Assembly: GCA_947495125.1 (NCBI GenBank)
Contig: CANLXL010000002.1
Span: 62,001 to 126,000 of the forward strand
Direction: 5' to 3'
Length of the DNA stretch: 64,000 bases
Source of the DNA: an uncultured Flaviramulus sp.
Lineage (GTDB): Bacteria > Bacteroidota > Bacteroidia > Flavobacteriales > Flavobacteriaceae
Shown here: positions 41,623 to 51,100 of the stretch, one piece after another
How positions within the stretch are numbered: the stretch's first letter is position 1
Layout of the letters: every line of letters starts with the position of its first letter
Program-made: the position numbers and the translations under genes
Notes under the pieces: model-generated
What the model was told of the DNA's origin: nothing
Databases searched by the model: none
What the model saw: the letters and a program-made list of their open reading frames with translations, nothing else

Positions 41623-42732
41623 GTGATAAAACTACACGACAAATATTTTAAACCATTTATTTCTGCGCAGGAAATTGATGAGGCTATTGGGCGCCTGGCT
41701 GATGAAATTTCTAATGACATTGGAGATGAGGTTCCGGTATTTGTTGGTATTTTAAACGGATCGTTTATGGTGGTGAGTGATTTTGTTAAAAAATATCCCA
41801 AACCCTGCGAGGTTACCTTTATCAAATTGGCCTCGTATGAAGGCGTTAAATCGACGGAAGATATACAACGTTTAATTGGCCTTACTCAGGATTTAACGGG
41901 ACGAACGGTGGTAATTTTAGAGGATATTATCGATTCTGGCAATACTCTGGCAGAAGTTCACAGGATTTTCAAAAACGAAAATGTCAAAGCACTTAAGATT
42001 GCGACGTTGTTTTACAAACCTGAAGCGTATAAGAAAGATTATAAACTACATTATATTGGTATAGAAATTCCGAATAAATTCATAGTTGGTTACGGACTTG
42101 ATTATGATGGATTAGGAAGAGATATACCGGAAGTATATCAAATAAAAGAAACACAACACATGACAAATTTAGTGCTATTTGGCCCTCCGGGAGCGGGGAA
42201 AGGAACACAAGCGGAGTTTTTAAAGGAAAAATATAATTTGGTACATATCTCTACGGGCGATGTTTTTAGATTTAATATTAAAAACGAAACGGCATTGGGG
42301 ATGTTAGCGAAGTCTTATATGGATAAGGGCGAGTTAGTACCGGATAAAGTCACTATTGATATGCTAAATGCTGAGGTTGAAAAAAATGCCGATGCTAACG
42401 GTTTTATTTTTGATGGATTTCCGCGCACCAATGCACAAGCTGAAGCCTTAGATGTTTTAATGGAGAGTAAAGACTCTCAAATTAATGCCATGGTAGCTTT
42501 AGAGGTTGAAGATGAAGTTTTGGTAAAGCGTTTACTTGAAAGAGGAAAAACCAGCGGAAGAGCAGATGATGCTGATGAAGCCATTATTAGAAATAGAATC
42601 ACCGAATATTACGATAAAACGGCGATTTTGAAAGATTACTACTCGGCTCAAAACAAATATTTTGGCGTTGATGGTGTTGGTAGTATTGAAGATATTACGG
42701 TGCGATTGAGTAGTGTAATTGATAAGCTATAA
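41623..42732 (+). CDS. Hypoxanthine phosphoribosyltransferase-adenylate kinase fusion
   Basis: A 369-residue fusion. Residues 1-179 are HPRT: PVFVGILNGSFMVVSDFV, and the PRPP loop VVILEDIIDSGNTL. It salvages hypoxanthine and guanine. From residue 180 (MTNLVLFGPPGAGKGTQ) follows a short adenylate kinase with Walker A, GDVFRF, FIFDGFPRT and RGKTSGRADD, lacking the long LID zinc domain. Met180 (ATG 42160) might also be an internal start giving free kinase. The GTG 41623 start fits the promoter. Fusion is in one open frame with no frameshift. The PLDc_N-like gene follows after 8 bases. Confidence 0.9.
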   Translation: MIKLHDKYFKPFISAQEIDEAIGRLADEISNDIGDEVPVFVGILNGSFMVVSDFVKKYPKPCEVTFIKLASYEGVKSTEDIQRLIGLTQDLTGRTVVILEDIIDSGNTLAEVHRIFKNENVKALKIATLFYKPEAYKKDYKLHYIGIEIPNKFIVGYGLDYDGLGRDIPEVYQIKETQHMTNLVLFGPPGAGKGTQAEFLKEKYNLVHISTGDVFRFNIKNETALGMLAKSYMDKGELVPDKVTIDMLNAEVEKNADANGFIFDGFPRTNAQAEALDVLMESKDSQINAMVALEVEDEVLVKRLLERGKTSGRADDADEAIIRNRITEYYDKTAILKDYYSAQNKYFGVDGVGSIEDITVRLSSVIDKL

Positions 42733-42740
42733 ACATATCT

Positions 42741-42989
42741 ATGGAAAATTCATTAATTAGTTTGGCCATTGGACCATGGCAACTTATATTAATATTTATA
42801 GTGTTAATATCGCTGTTCATGCCAATTGCGGCACTCATAAGTATTTTAAAAAACGATTTTAAGAATAACGACAAAATTGTTTGGGTATTGGTTGCTCTGT
42901 TTTTACCTGTTTTTGGTTCTCTTTTATATTTTATAATTGGAAGACCAAAACGATTAAAACAAGTAAGTTTAGAAGTAAAAGAGTATTAA
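42741..42989 (+). CDS. PLDc_N-like small membrane protein
   Basis: An 82-residue protein with two helices (GPWQLILIFIVLISLFMPIA; IVWVLVALFLPVFGSLLYFIIGRP, in part) and a cytosolic basic tail. The pattern W-V-L-V-A-L-F-x-P-x-x-G-x-L-L-Y-F-I-I-G-R matches the phospholipase D N-terminal (PLDc_N) family of stand-alone two-helix proteins. Role unknown. It lies between hpt-adk and obgE. Confidence 0.75.
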   Translation: MENSLISLAIGPWQLILIFIVLISLFMPIAALISILKNDFKNNDKIVWVLVALFLPVFGSLLYFIIGRPKRLKQVSLEVKEY

Positions 42990-42990
42990 T

Positions 42991-43025
42991 CTTATAGCTT
43001 TTAACTCATAACTTTTAACTTCATT
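42991..43025. repeat. Seven-base tandem repeat, site C
   Basis: CTTATAG, CTTTTAA, CTCATAA, CTTTTAA, CTTCATT run in exact heptad phase and end at the obgE ATG. Confidence 0.65.
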
Positions 43026-44024
43026 ATGACAGAAGGAAATTTTGTTGATTACGTAAAGATGTATGTCGCTTCCGGTAACGGAGGGAAAGGTTCTGTACAT
43101 TTACACCGTGAGAAATACATTACCAAAGGAGGACCCGACGGTGGTGATGGTGGCCGTGGTGGACATGTTATTCTTAGAGGAAGTTCTAACTTGTGGACAC
43201 TTTTACACTTGAAGTTTAAAAAGCACATTCGCGCAGGCCATGGTGGTCATGGAAGTAAAAGCAGGAGTTCAGGAGAAGATGGAGAAGATGTTTATGTTGA
43301 TGTGCCTTTAGGAACGGTGGTTAGAGATACCGAAACCAATGAAATTATTTTTGAAATAACGGATGACGGTGAGGAAAAAATTATCACCAAAGGAGGGAAA
43401 GGCGGACTAGGGAACTGGCATTTTAAATCGTCAACAAATCAAACTCCACGTTATGCGCAACCCGGGCTTCCTTTGGAGGAGCGTTACATTACCCTGGAAT
43501 TGAAAGTTTTAGCAGATGTTGGTTTAGTAGGTTTTCCTAATGCCGGAAAATCAACCTTATTATCGGTGGTGACTTCTGCAAAACCAAAAATTGCCGATTA
43601 TGAGTTCACGACTTTGAAACCCAATTTAGGTATTGTTGAGTATCGTGATTTTCAAACCTTTGTCATGGCCGATATCCCTGGAATTATTGAAGGAGCCGCC
43701 GAAGGAAAAGGATTGGGACATTACTTCTTACGACATATTGAACGAAATTCTATATTATTATTTTTAATTCCTGCCGATGCTGACGATATTAAAAAGCAAT
43801 ACGATATTCTGCTGGATGAGCTGCGGCGTTATAACCCGGAAATGCTGGATAAAGAGCGTATGATCGCCATTTCCAAATGTGATATGTTAGATGATGAATT
43901 AAAAGCAGAGCTGAAAATGGAGTTGGATAACGAGCTTCCAATTCCCTATATGTTTATTTCATCAGTAGCACAACAGGGTATTACGGAACTTAAAGATGTG
44001 TTGTGGAAAATGCTAAATGCTTAA
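43026..44024 (+). CDS. obgE: GTPase Obg
   Basis: A 332-residue Obg GTPase. The glycine-rich Obg domain ([27 protein letters not shown]) is followed by the G domain: G1 [10 protein letters not shown]3 [10 protein letters not shown]4 SKCDM and G5 SSVAQQG. It acts in large ribosomal subunit assembly and growth control. The C-terminal OCT extension found in some species is absent. It is preceded by a heptad-repeat gap. Confidence 0.95.
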   Translation: MTEGNFVDYVKMYVASGNGGKGSVHLHREKYITKGGPDGGDGGRGGHVILRGSSNLWTLLHLKFKKHIRAGHGGHGSKSRSSGEDGEDVYVDVPLGTVVRDTETNEIIFEITDDGEEKIITKGGKGGLGNWHFKSSTNQTPRYAQPGLPLEERYITLELKVLADVGLVGFPNAGKSTLLSVVTSAKPKIADYEFTTLKPNLGIVEYRDFQTFVMADIPGIIEGAAEGKGLGHYFLRHIERNSILLFLIPADADDIKKQYDILLDELRRYNPEMLDKERMIAISKCDMLDDELKAELKMELDNELPIPYMFISSVAQQGITELKDVLWKMLNA

Positions 44025-44094
44025 TTCTGAATAAATTTCGAATTTTTTAAATTAATTTTTTTTCGTTTTTTTACGTTCGAATAGAAATTTCAAG

Positions 44095-44814
44095 ATGAAA
44101 AAAAAGATTAAAAGTATTGTAGAAATAAATGATAATAGATTAAGTAGATACTTCTCGATTTTTATTCAAGCGTTAATCCTACTTTCGGTAGTTACTTTTT
44201 CTATTGAAACCATTCCGGATCTAAAACCGCAAACAAGAGCTATTCTTCAATCTATTGAATGGTTTAGTGTTATTGTGTTTAGTTTAGAATACGTTTTTAG
44301 AATTTATGTTGCCGATAGTAAACCGAAGTTTATATTTAGTTTTTATGGTATTATAGATTTGCTTGCAATACTACCGTTTTACCTGTCATTTGGTATTGAT
44401 TTAAGATCTTTAAGGGCGCTGAGGTTCTTGCGTTTATTCAGAATTTTAAAACTTGTGCGCTATAATAAGGCCATGAATCATTTTACCCGGGCTATTAAGT
44501 CGGCTAAAGAAGAGATTCTCCTATTTATTTTCATCACGCTAATTTTAATATATTTTTCTGCAGTCGGTATTTACTATTTCGAAAATCAGGCTCAACCTGA
44601 GCATTTTTCGTCGATCTTTGATAGTTTATGGTGGGCTATTATTACACTTACCACGGTAGGTTATGGCGATGTGTATCCCATTACGGTAGGAGGAAAGGTG
44701 TTTACTTTTTTTATTTTGATGATTGGTTTGGGCATCGTAGCCATTCCCACAGGTATCATTTCTTCGGCTTTAACGAAATCTATTGACCATAAAGATGAAC
44801 CTAAAAACGAATAA
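44095..44814 (+). CDS. Voltage-gated potassium channel
   Basis: A 239-residue six-helix channel. S4 carries basic residues every third position (R104, R107, R110, R113, R116, K119, R122; SLRALRFLRLFRILKLVRY). The pore loop has the selectivity filter TTVGYGD at 186-192. It fits a Kv-type single-subunit channel (tetrameric), with no large cytosolic regulatory domain. It would set membrane potential or K+ efflux. Confidence 0.9.
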   Translation: MKKKIKSIVEINDNRLSRYFSIFIQALILLSVVTFSIETIPDLKPQTRAILQSIEWFSVIVFSLEYVFRIYVADSKPKFIFSFYGIIDLLAILPFYLSFGIDLRSLRALRFLRLFRILKLVRYNKAMNHFTRAIKSAKEEILLFIFITLILIYFSAVGIYYFENQAQPEHFSSIFDSLWWAIITLTTVGYGDVYPITVGGKVFTFFILMIGLGIVAIPTGIISSALTKSIDHKDEPKNE

Positions 44815-44890
44815 ATTTTATACCGCTGTAGTGTTAAACGCTCTCTATAATATCTTGTGGAACATTTTTTGATTAACTTTAATAAAAAAT

Positions 44891-45418
44891 ATGGTTATGA
44901 AACTTTTAAAAATGATATGCCTAGCTCTACTATTTGTGGGATGTGCTCCTATTCGGGTGAATTACGATTTTGATAAGACTACAGAATTTACCAAGTATAA
45001 AACCTATAATTATTATAGCGATATGAAAACGGGTTTAAGTGAGTTGGATACCAAGCGTTTTTTGGATGCCTTAGATGCACAGTTGAAAGCAAAAGGGTTT
45101 AATTTATCGAATACCCCGGATTTTTTTATCGACATTAAAAGTAGCGATGTTCAAGCGGCACAGCGTAATAACGTAGGTGTTGGTTTAGGAGGTGGTGGCC
45201 GCAATGTTGGTGGAGGTGTTTCTATAGGGATTCCAATCGGGCAAGCAGGAGTAAATCGTCAGGTTATTATTGATTTTGTAGATGAAAACGCCAAACAACT
45301 ATTTTGGCAAGCGGTAGGTGAATATAGTTTTAACCCTAATGCCTCTGTTGAAAAACGTGAGACACAAATCGCTGCGGTCATAGAAAAGGTGCTAACCGCC
45401 TATCCTCCTAAAAAATAG
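44891..45418 (+). CDS. DUF4136 lipoprotein
   Basis: A 175-residue lipoprotein: lipobox LLFVGC (Cys18), then APIRVNYDFDKTTEFTKYKTYNYY, a typical DUF4136 start. The middle has a Gly-rich stretch (VGLGGGGRNVGGGVSIG) and the C-terminus EKRETQIAAVIEKVLTAYPP. The family is widespread in Bacteroidota and function is unknown. Start ATG 44891 (a second ATG two codons later is possible). It converges with the M64 peptidase gene 2 bases away. Confidence 0.85.
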   Translation: MVMKLLKMICLALLFVGCAPIRVNYDFDKTTEFTKYKTYNYYSDMKTGLSELDTKRFLDALDAQLKAKGFNLSNTPDFFIDIKSSDVQAAQRNNVGVGLGGGGRNVGGGVSIGIPIGQAGVNRQVIIDFVDENAKQLFWQAVGEYSFNPNASVEKRETQIAAVIEKVLTAYPPKK

Positions 45419-45420
45419 GT

Positions 45421-46842
45421 TTAATTTTTCACCAGTTTTTTGCTGGCAATAAGCGTGTTATTCGCATAGAAGTTGGTAACATAAAGACCTTGACTTAGGT
45501 TACTGATATTTAATTGTTTTGTTTCGTAGTTTGAAATTGAAGCCTTTTTTACACGTTTACCATCTAAACTCACGATCTCAATTTTTAAACGCGAATCATG
45601 ATGGCTCTCCAGTTTTAAGTTTACAATAGTGTTACTTGGATTCGGATACATGCTAATATTATAAATGTTTTCTTCTGCTATTATAGCATCAATGCCCAAA
45701 GTCGATTTGGTAATATCCCAGGTTACGGTATAAACATGAACGGTTTCATGGTTGTCAACTTTGACTAAATCTTCTGTGACATCGGTTACCACAACGGTTA
45801 AATTATTAGATCCTGTATTTAAATCCGTTTCTAAAATGGAGACATTATCTACATTGGTACCAAAATTAATGGTATTAAGTGTCCATGAACTTTCAAGTGT
45901 ATCAGGATTGGGCTTGATTAAATTTAATTGAAAATCTACGGGATAAGTTGATGGTGTTATGGCGTTTGAAACCGGAGCATAAGAACCTATAGGTGAGATG
46001 AGATCATGTATTTTTTCGATCATACCTTCTTTGCATACCGAGCAAAAGGGAGCGCCTAGGACACGCATTTTACAATTTTGGTGAGGCCTGTACCAAGTCG
46101 CCGGAACTCCGGAAGCTCCATAAGGATAAACATGGACACCATTTTCATTTATCCAATTTTTCCACTTAACCAAGCTGGTATTACTTTCTTGTGTCATATT
46201 TATGGCTTCTCCTTCAAATCCGGAGGCATAATATTCGTCTTTGAGGTTAAATAAGGAATGTCCTAATTCGTGTATTGCTATTTCGTTGGCACTGATTCCT
46301 GTCGATGCCATAGGGAACTCACCACCACTTCCCCCATAATATGGTGAGTTTACCAGTATTAGGGCTTGATCGTAAGTAGGGAAGTTGTTGGCCAATACCG
46401 TATTAATTTTAGCGGCGGTATTATTGGCGTTATTGCCATCGATCTCATAATAAAGTAGTCGATGTGACCCATAAGAATCATAGGTGGCGTTAAAATAGGT
46501 ATCAACGGTTATAGTGGGTATAGGCCAGCCGGTTTCATCGGATGTCGAACCCGTTCCGGGATGATCAGCACCACTTTCATTGGATGGTACTTTTATGGCA
46601 TAGACGTTAAAATAATCGGCATATTCTAAAAATGGTGATTGGCTAAACAGACTATTTGTAAAGGAGGTGGCATCTGTAATAAACTGATCCAATTCGCTAG
46701 CCTGATAGCCTTCACTTAAAATAACGAAGTTAATACGTTCATAGCCATCATTAAAAACTTTAATGTCTTCAACCTCAAAAACTTGTGCTGCTGTGAAATG
46801 AATATTGATAACTAAAAACAGGTATAGAAAGCGCAAGGTCAT
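45421..46842 (-). CDS. Type IX-secreted M64 metallopeptidase
   Basis: A 473-residue secreted peptidase. After the signal peptide (FLYLFLVINIHFTAAQ) comes the M64 (IgA-peptidase-like) domain with the zinc motif HELGH at 191-195 and a following D202 (NLKDEY). The C-terminal 80 residues are a type IX sorting domain (ISMYPNPSNTIVNLKL ... LSQGLYVTNFYANN ... KLVKN). It digests protein outside the cell. The gene starts 1 base after the stop of a lipoprotein gene and is likely co-expressed with it. Confidence 0.9.
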   Translation of the reverse strand: MTLRFLYLFLVINIHFTAAQVFEVEDIKVFNDGYERINFVILSEGYQASELDQFITDATSFTNSLFSQSPFLEYADYFNVYAIKVPSNESGADHPGTGSTSDETGWPIPTITVDTYFNATYDSYGSHRLLYYEIDGNNANNTAAKINTVLANNFPTYDQALILVNSPYYGGSGGEFPMASTGISANEIAIHELGHSLFNLKDEYYASGFEGEAINMTQESNTSLVKWKNWINENGVHVYPYGASGVPATWYRPHQNCKMRVLGAPFCSVCKEGMIEKIHDLISPIGSYAPVSNAITPSTYPVDFQLNLIKPNPDTLESSWTLNTINFGTNVDNVSILETDLNTGSNNLTVVVTDVTEDLVKVDNHETVHVYTVTWDITKSTLGIDAIIAEENIYNISMYPNPSNTIVNLKLESHHDSRLKIEIVSLDGKRVKKASISNYETKQLNISNLSQGLYVTNFYANNTLIASKKLVKN

Positions 46843-46843
46843 G

Positions 46844-47365
46844 CTATTCGTAAAGTTTAGTTTTAATTAGGAGCCTTGAAGTGTTTTCGGACTCTTGAAT
46901 TTCATTAATGGAAACATATCTGGCTTGAGGTTCCAACTTCAATTTTAAAGCAAAAGCGTCACTGTTTAGGTCTACATGTTTTGTTTTATAATTTAAAGAA
47001 TCGTTTAAATATTCGATATGTTTTTTTAACGGATCTTTTATAATAACGGTTTGAATTGTATTAGAATTTTCATCGAGCTGATGGCATTCCAAATCACCGG
47101 GAGCCCCCTGTTCAATATATTTATGACTATGCCGTTTTAACTTGCCGTCTGTAATTATTTGGTTTATAAATTGAACAGATTTTTCACCATTTTCTAATGC
47201 TGTAATACGATAATTTAGAAATATAAGTTTAGGAGGAAAGTGCTCATCACCAGTAGCAATGACTTGTTTGGAACCGCAAGAAGCAAGAAGCATTGCAACA
47301 AGCAGTACCAAAGTAAAGGCCTTAGTTTTAATATGAAATAGCAGGTCGTTCAAATCCGGGATCAT
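46844..47365 (-). CDS. Lipoprotein partner of the M64 gene, unknown
   Basis: A 173-residue lipoprotein (TLVLLVAMLLASCGSKQ, then mature beta-rich domain with FLNYRITALENGEKSVQFINQII and KTKHVDLNSDAFALKLKLE, each in part). I do not recognise the family. The frame opens to 47557, but the upstream stretch has no signal-peptide form; ATG 47365 puts the lipobox correctly. It is 1 base from the M64 peptidase start, so the two probably work together, e.g. as inhibitor, chaperone or substrate binder. Confidence 0.65.
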   Translation of the reverse strand: MIPDLNDLLFHIKTKAFTLVLLVAMLLASCGSKQVIATGDEHFPPKLIFLNYRITALENGEKSVQFINQIITDGKLKRHSHKYIEQGAPGDLECHQLDENSNTIQTVIIKDPLKKHIEYLNDSLNYKTKHVDLNSDAFALKLKLEPQARYVSINEIQESENTSRLLIKTKLYE

Positions 47366-47592
47366 TAGGGTTTTCTTCTGTAAAGATAAGATTATTGTTC
47401 CTATTAGAATAAATAATGAGCTTTCCGGAGCCATGATATATAAATTAAAGAAACACCAAGTTAAGGTCCTGTTAATTAGTTTAGCGATTATTCTGATTGT
47501 TTTGTTTTGAGAGAATATTCCATCAATCAAAATATCATTTAATGAACAAATGCACAATCAAGATAAGGTCAAAATCAAAACCTACAAAAGCA

Positions 47593-47628
47593 AAATATCT
47601 CAACAAACCATGGTTTGTTGAGATATTT
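47593..47628. terminator. 36-bp perfect palindrome after doxX
   Basis: AAATATCTCAACAAACCA and its exact complement TGGTTTGTTGAGATATTT meet without a loop. On the minus strand it is followed by TTTTGCTTTTG and lies 57 bases after the doxX stop, so it can serve as that gene's terminator. Confidence 0.6.
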
Positions 47629-47684
47629 ATTATTTTTAATCCATCTAAAACTGTAAAGGTTTTTTAGGACTAGTCAAATAATCT

Positions 47685-48053
47685 CTATAGCATACCTTTA
47701 TAACTGTCTTTATAATTATAAAGTGCAATAATATTAAGAATTAATAAGGCTAACGCCGGTCCTAAACCTTCCGGAGCCAAAGTCGCATGAAATAAAACAG
47801 CATTAACTGAAATACTCATTAATATGACGCTCATTAGCGCACCATATTTGTTTAGTATTAAGGCTAAACCCGCAGCAATTTCTACAATAGCAACAAGTGT
47901 AATGACTTTAGCCGAAGCTAATGCGCCGAAATATGCACCTGCCTCAGCAGACATTTCTCCAAATGGGATAAAATGAAAAAACTTGTTAAGCCCAAAGGTC
48001 AGAACAAAAAGTCCAAGAAGTATTCTTAGAACCATTAAAACTTTTGAATTCAT
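47685..48053 (-). CDS. DoxX-family membrane protein
   Basis: A 122-residue four-helix membrane protein: VLMVLRILLGLFVLTFGLNKFFHF (in part), VITLVAIVEIAAGLALILNKYG, and GALMSVILMSISVNAVLFH. The DoxX pattern is clear. Family members are linked to thiosulfate metabolism or oxidative stress, but this short stand-alone form cannot be assigned. It lies between the M64 and alpha-2-macroglobulin genes. Confidence 0.82.
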   Translation of the reverse strand: MNSKVLMVLRILLGLFVLTFGLNKFFHFIPFGEMSAEAGAYFGALASAKVITLVAIVEIAAGLALILNKYGALMSVILMSISVNAVLFHATLAPEGLGPALALLILNIIALYNYKDSYKGML

Positions 48054-48128
48054 AATAAAACGATTTTAGTTAGACAGAAAGATAAGGAATTAAAAATAAG
48101 TCCTTTACATCATTCTGTCGAAACAATA

Positions 48129-51100
48129 TTATTTAACTAACAAACGAACACCTTCACTATGGCTGCTAAATTCTGGTGCATACATGCTTTGAATGGTTGT
48201 TATACCGTTACTCATGTCACCGGCGTTGTTCACGCGTAAATCGTATTCAAATACATAAATCCCTTTTGGTAAATAGTCGAAAAAGAAATTGGTACTTGCA
48301 TCTTTCGTACTTTCATAATAACCCAAACCATCTTGCCATTTGTATTGCGATAATACATTAACAGGTTCTAATCCTGAAGCTCTCATGTCTTTCATATGAA
48401 TAAATTCCATGGCTCTGTCACTTCGTAACTCAATACGAACACGAACTAAATCACCAACTTTAACTTTGGTTTCATCCGTTATTTCTGTAATTTCTTCTCC
48501 GGTATCGGTATTTGCTTTAAGAAATAGCTTTTTCTTTAGTTTAAGTGGTGTTTCTGCTGAAGATATTTTATCTAAATCTTCAAAATATTGCCAGTATAAA
48601 CCACCCCAGGCAATCCCATTCCCTTTTTTGATGATTTTTACCTCTGCCATTTCGGGCTTGATTTCTGAAGCACCCCATGAGGTTTTAAAGTAACCAGTTC
48701 CGGCTTCAATTTTTACATCCTCTAGTTTGGAGGGTTCAATCTTTTGTCCGCCTAAAACCACATCAATCATATCGGTAACGCTCAACCAATCACTTCCTTG
48801 TAATAACAGCGCATAAACAGCTTCGGTAGTCGCTTTAGTGGTTTTCCAACGGTTGGTTTGCTTGTTTTTAAGGAGCCAGATTTTAAGGTTGTCGATGTCT
48901 TTGAGGTTCTTCATTTCGCTCTGAATGACATGACCTACCTCGGAAAACACTTCAATCATTAAAGCTTGTGTTTCAATAGGTGCTTGATACCAGTACCATG
49001 AATTCGTGTTGGTTTTCCAATACATACCCAGTTTTTCAGAGGTAATACTGTTCTCTTTTAATGATCTTAGAATTTTCGCCGATGTCTTTTTATCTCCCAT
49101 TCTATCAACAACTAAAGCCATTAATCCTTTGGCGTATAGCGATCGCTTTAACCAATATTTCTGAATTTGTGTTTGATAATATTTGCTAATGGTCTCAACA
49201 TCTTTAGATTTTTTGATTTCAGGGTAAAAGCTGCGCATATATAAATAATGCAATTGTGTATAGCTTAAATGATCCCTGTTCAAATCAATTTTTGAATCGT
49301 ATTTTCTAATATCATTATATTCTTTGATGAATTCAGCATCCAAATAATTGATGGCCTTTTTAATCATGAATGTTTTATCATCGCTTTTTATGACATTGAG
49401 GTGCTTTAGATGACCAAAGCCGGTAATGATATGCTGGGTGATATACCTGTTTTCATATCCGCCTTTAAACCAAGACCATGCACCGGAGGGCATTTGGTTT
49501 TGTTCCAGTTTGCGTTTTGCAGATTGTAACTCGTTATTCATTTTGTTTAAATCGAATAATAAGGCCATTCGTTTTTTCTGTTCAGTTTCACTTTGTGCAT
49601 CACGTAGCCATGGGGTCTCCTGAATTAAAATGGACTTTAACTCTGCATTCTTTTCCAAATTGCTAATGAGCACATCCTGAGAGGCCCATTGGTTGAATAC
49701 GGCTTGTATTCTGGGATTAGAATTGGCAATATGACTGGCTAAAGCATTGGCGTAATAACGTGAAAAGGTTTGCTCATTACACTGGTAGGGGTATTCCATT
49801 AAATAGGGTAGTGCCTGTACAGCATACCATGCCGGATTGGAGGTCATCTCTAAAGTCAGCTTATGATTTTTAAGTGTGCTTGAAGTAGTGGTTTTCAACT
49901 TATCTAAGGTGAATGTTTTTGTTTGATTACTACGCACCCACATCGGAAGTGTTTCGGTAACCAACATACGGTTTGATAAAACGGGTAAGACGTTTTGCTC
50001 ACCATCACTAAAATCTTCGGATTTTGCAATGATTTTATATTGAACTGCCTGAACATCGTCTGGAATTGATAAATGCCATGATATTTGGGTGTTGCCTTTC
50101 GCATCTGTGCTAAAACTTTGAGAATGACCCAAATTAAGAATGATCTTCTGAGAGATATCTTTCCCAGAAATAGCATCTGTAAGGATTAAAACAGCTTGCC
50201 CGGATAATGGTTTATCGGTAAGGTTAGCAATTTTAGTACTTATTGTAATTTGATCCCCCTCACGTAAAAATCGAGGTGCATTTGGAATCACCATCAACTC
50301 TTTTTGGGTTACCGCTGTTAAGGTTTTAGTGGTGCTTTCCAGCGTTTTGGTATGCGCCAGTAACTGAAGCTTCCACTGGGTTAAGGCCTCAGGAGTTGTG
50401 AAACTAAAGCTTATATGGCCGTTTTCATCTGTTTTTAAATGTGGAAAGAAAAAGGCGGTTTCCTGGAGATTTTTTCTAACTTTTATTTGAGATAATTCGT
50501 TTAGACCTTTTTTTGTTGTTATGATGATAACCCCATTAGCAGCTTTATTCCCGTATATGGCAATTGCTGATTCTCCTTTTAATACCTCTAAAGATTGAAT
50601 ATCATCTGCAACCAAATTTGGTGTGCCATCAACTAGAACACCGTCAATAACATATAGAGGGCTTTCACCTTCATTTAAAGTGCTATTTCCCCGGATTTTT
50701 AACCCTGGCATTACTCCGGCTAATTTAAATGAAACTTCTTCTTCCGAATCATCTATGACATTTAACTGTTCTGTTCTAACTACAGAAACAGCTCCAGTTA
50801 TAGATTTTCGTTTTTGAGTTCCATATCCCACGACCACAACTTCATCTAAACTAGCACTATCACTTGCTAATAATATTTTTAAACGATTATTTTTTTCTAG
50901 TTTTAATTCAAGAGTTAAATACCCTATAAAACTGACTTCAATAATATCATTTTTACCGGCTTGAATTGTAAATTTTCCGTCAAAATCCGTTACGGCACCT
51001 TTAGTAGTTCCTTTAACTAAAATGTTTGCTCCGGCTAAAGGATTTCCGTTTATATCACTTACGGTACCAGAAACAAATCCCTTTTTTATTGAACTGTCAT

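Noticed and set aside
47366-47557. Upstream extension of the lipoprotein frame.
   Set aside because: It would place 64 residues, partly hydrophobic, before a perfect lipoprotein signal; ATG 47365 explains the signal.
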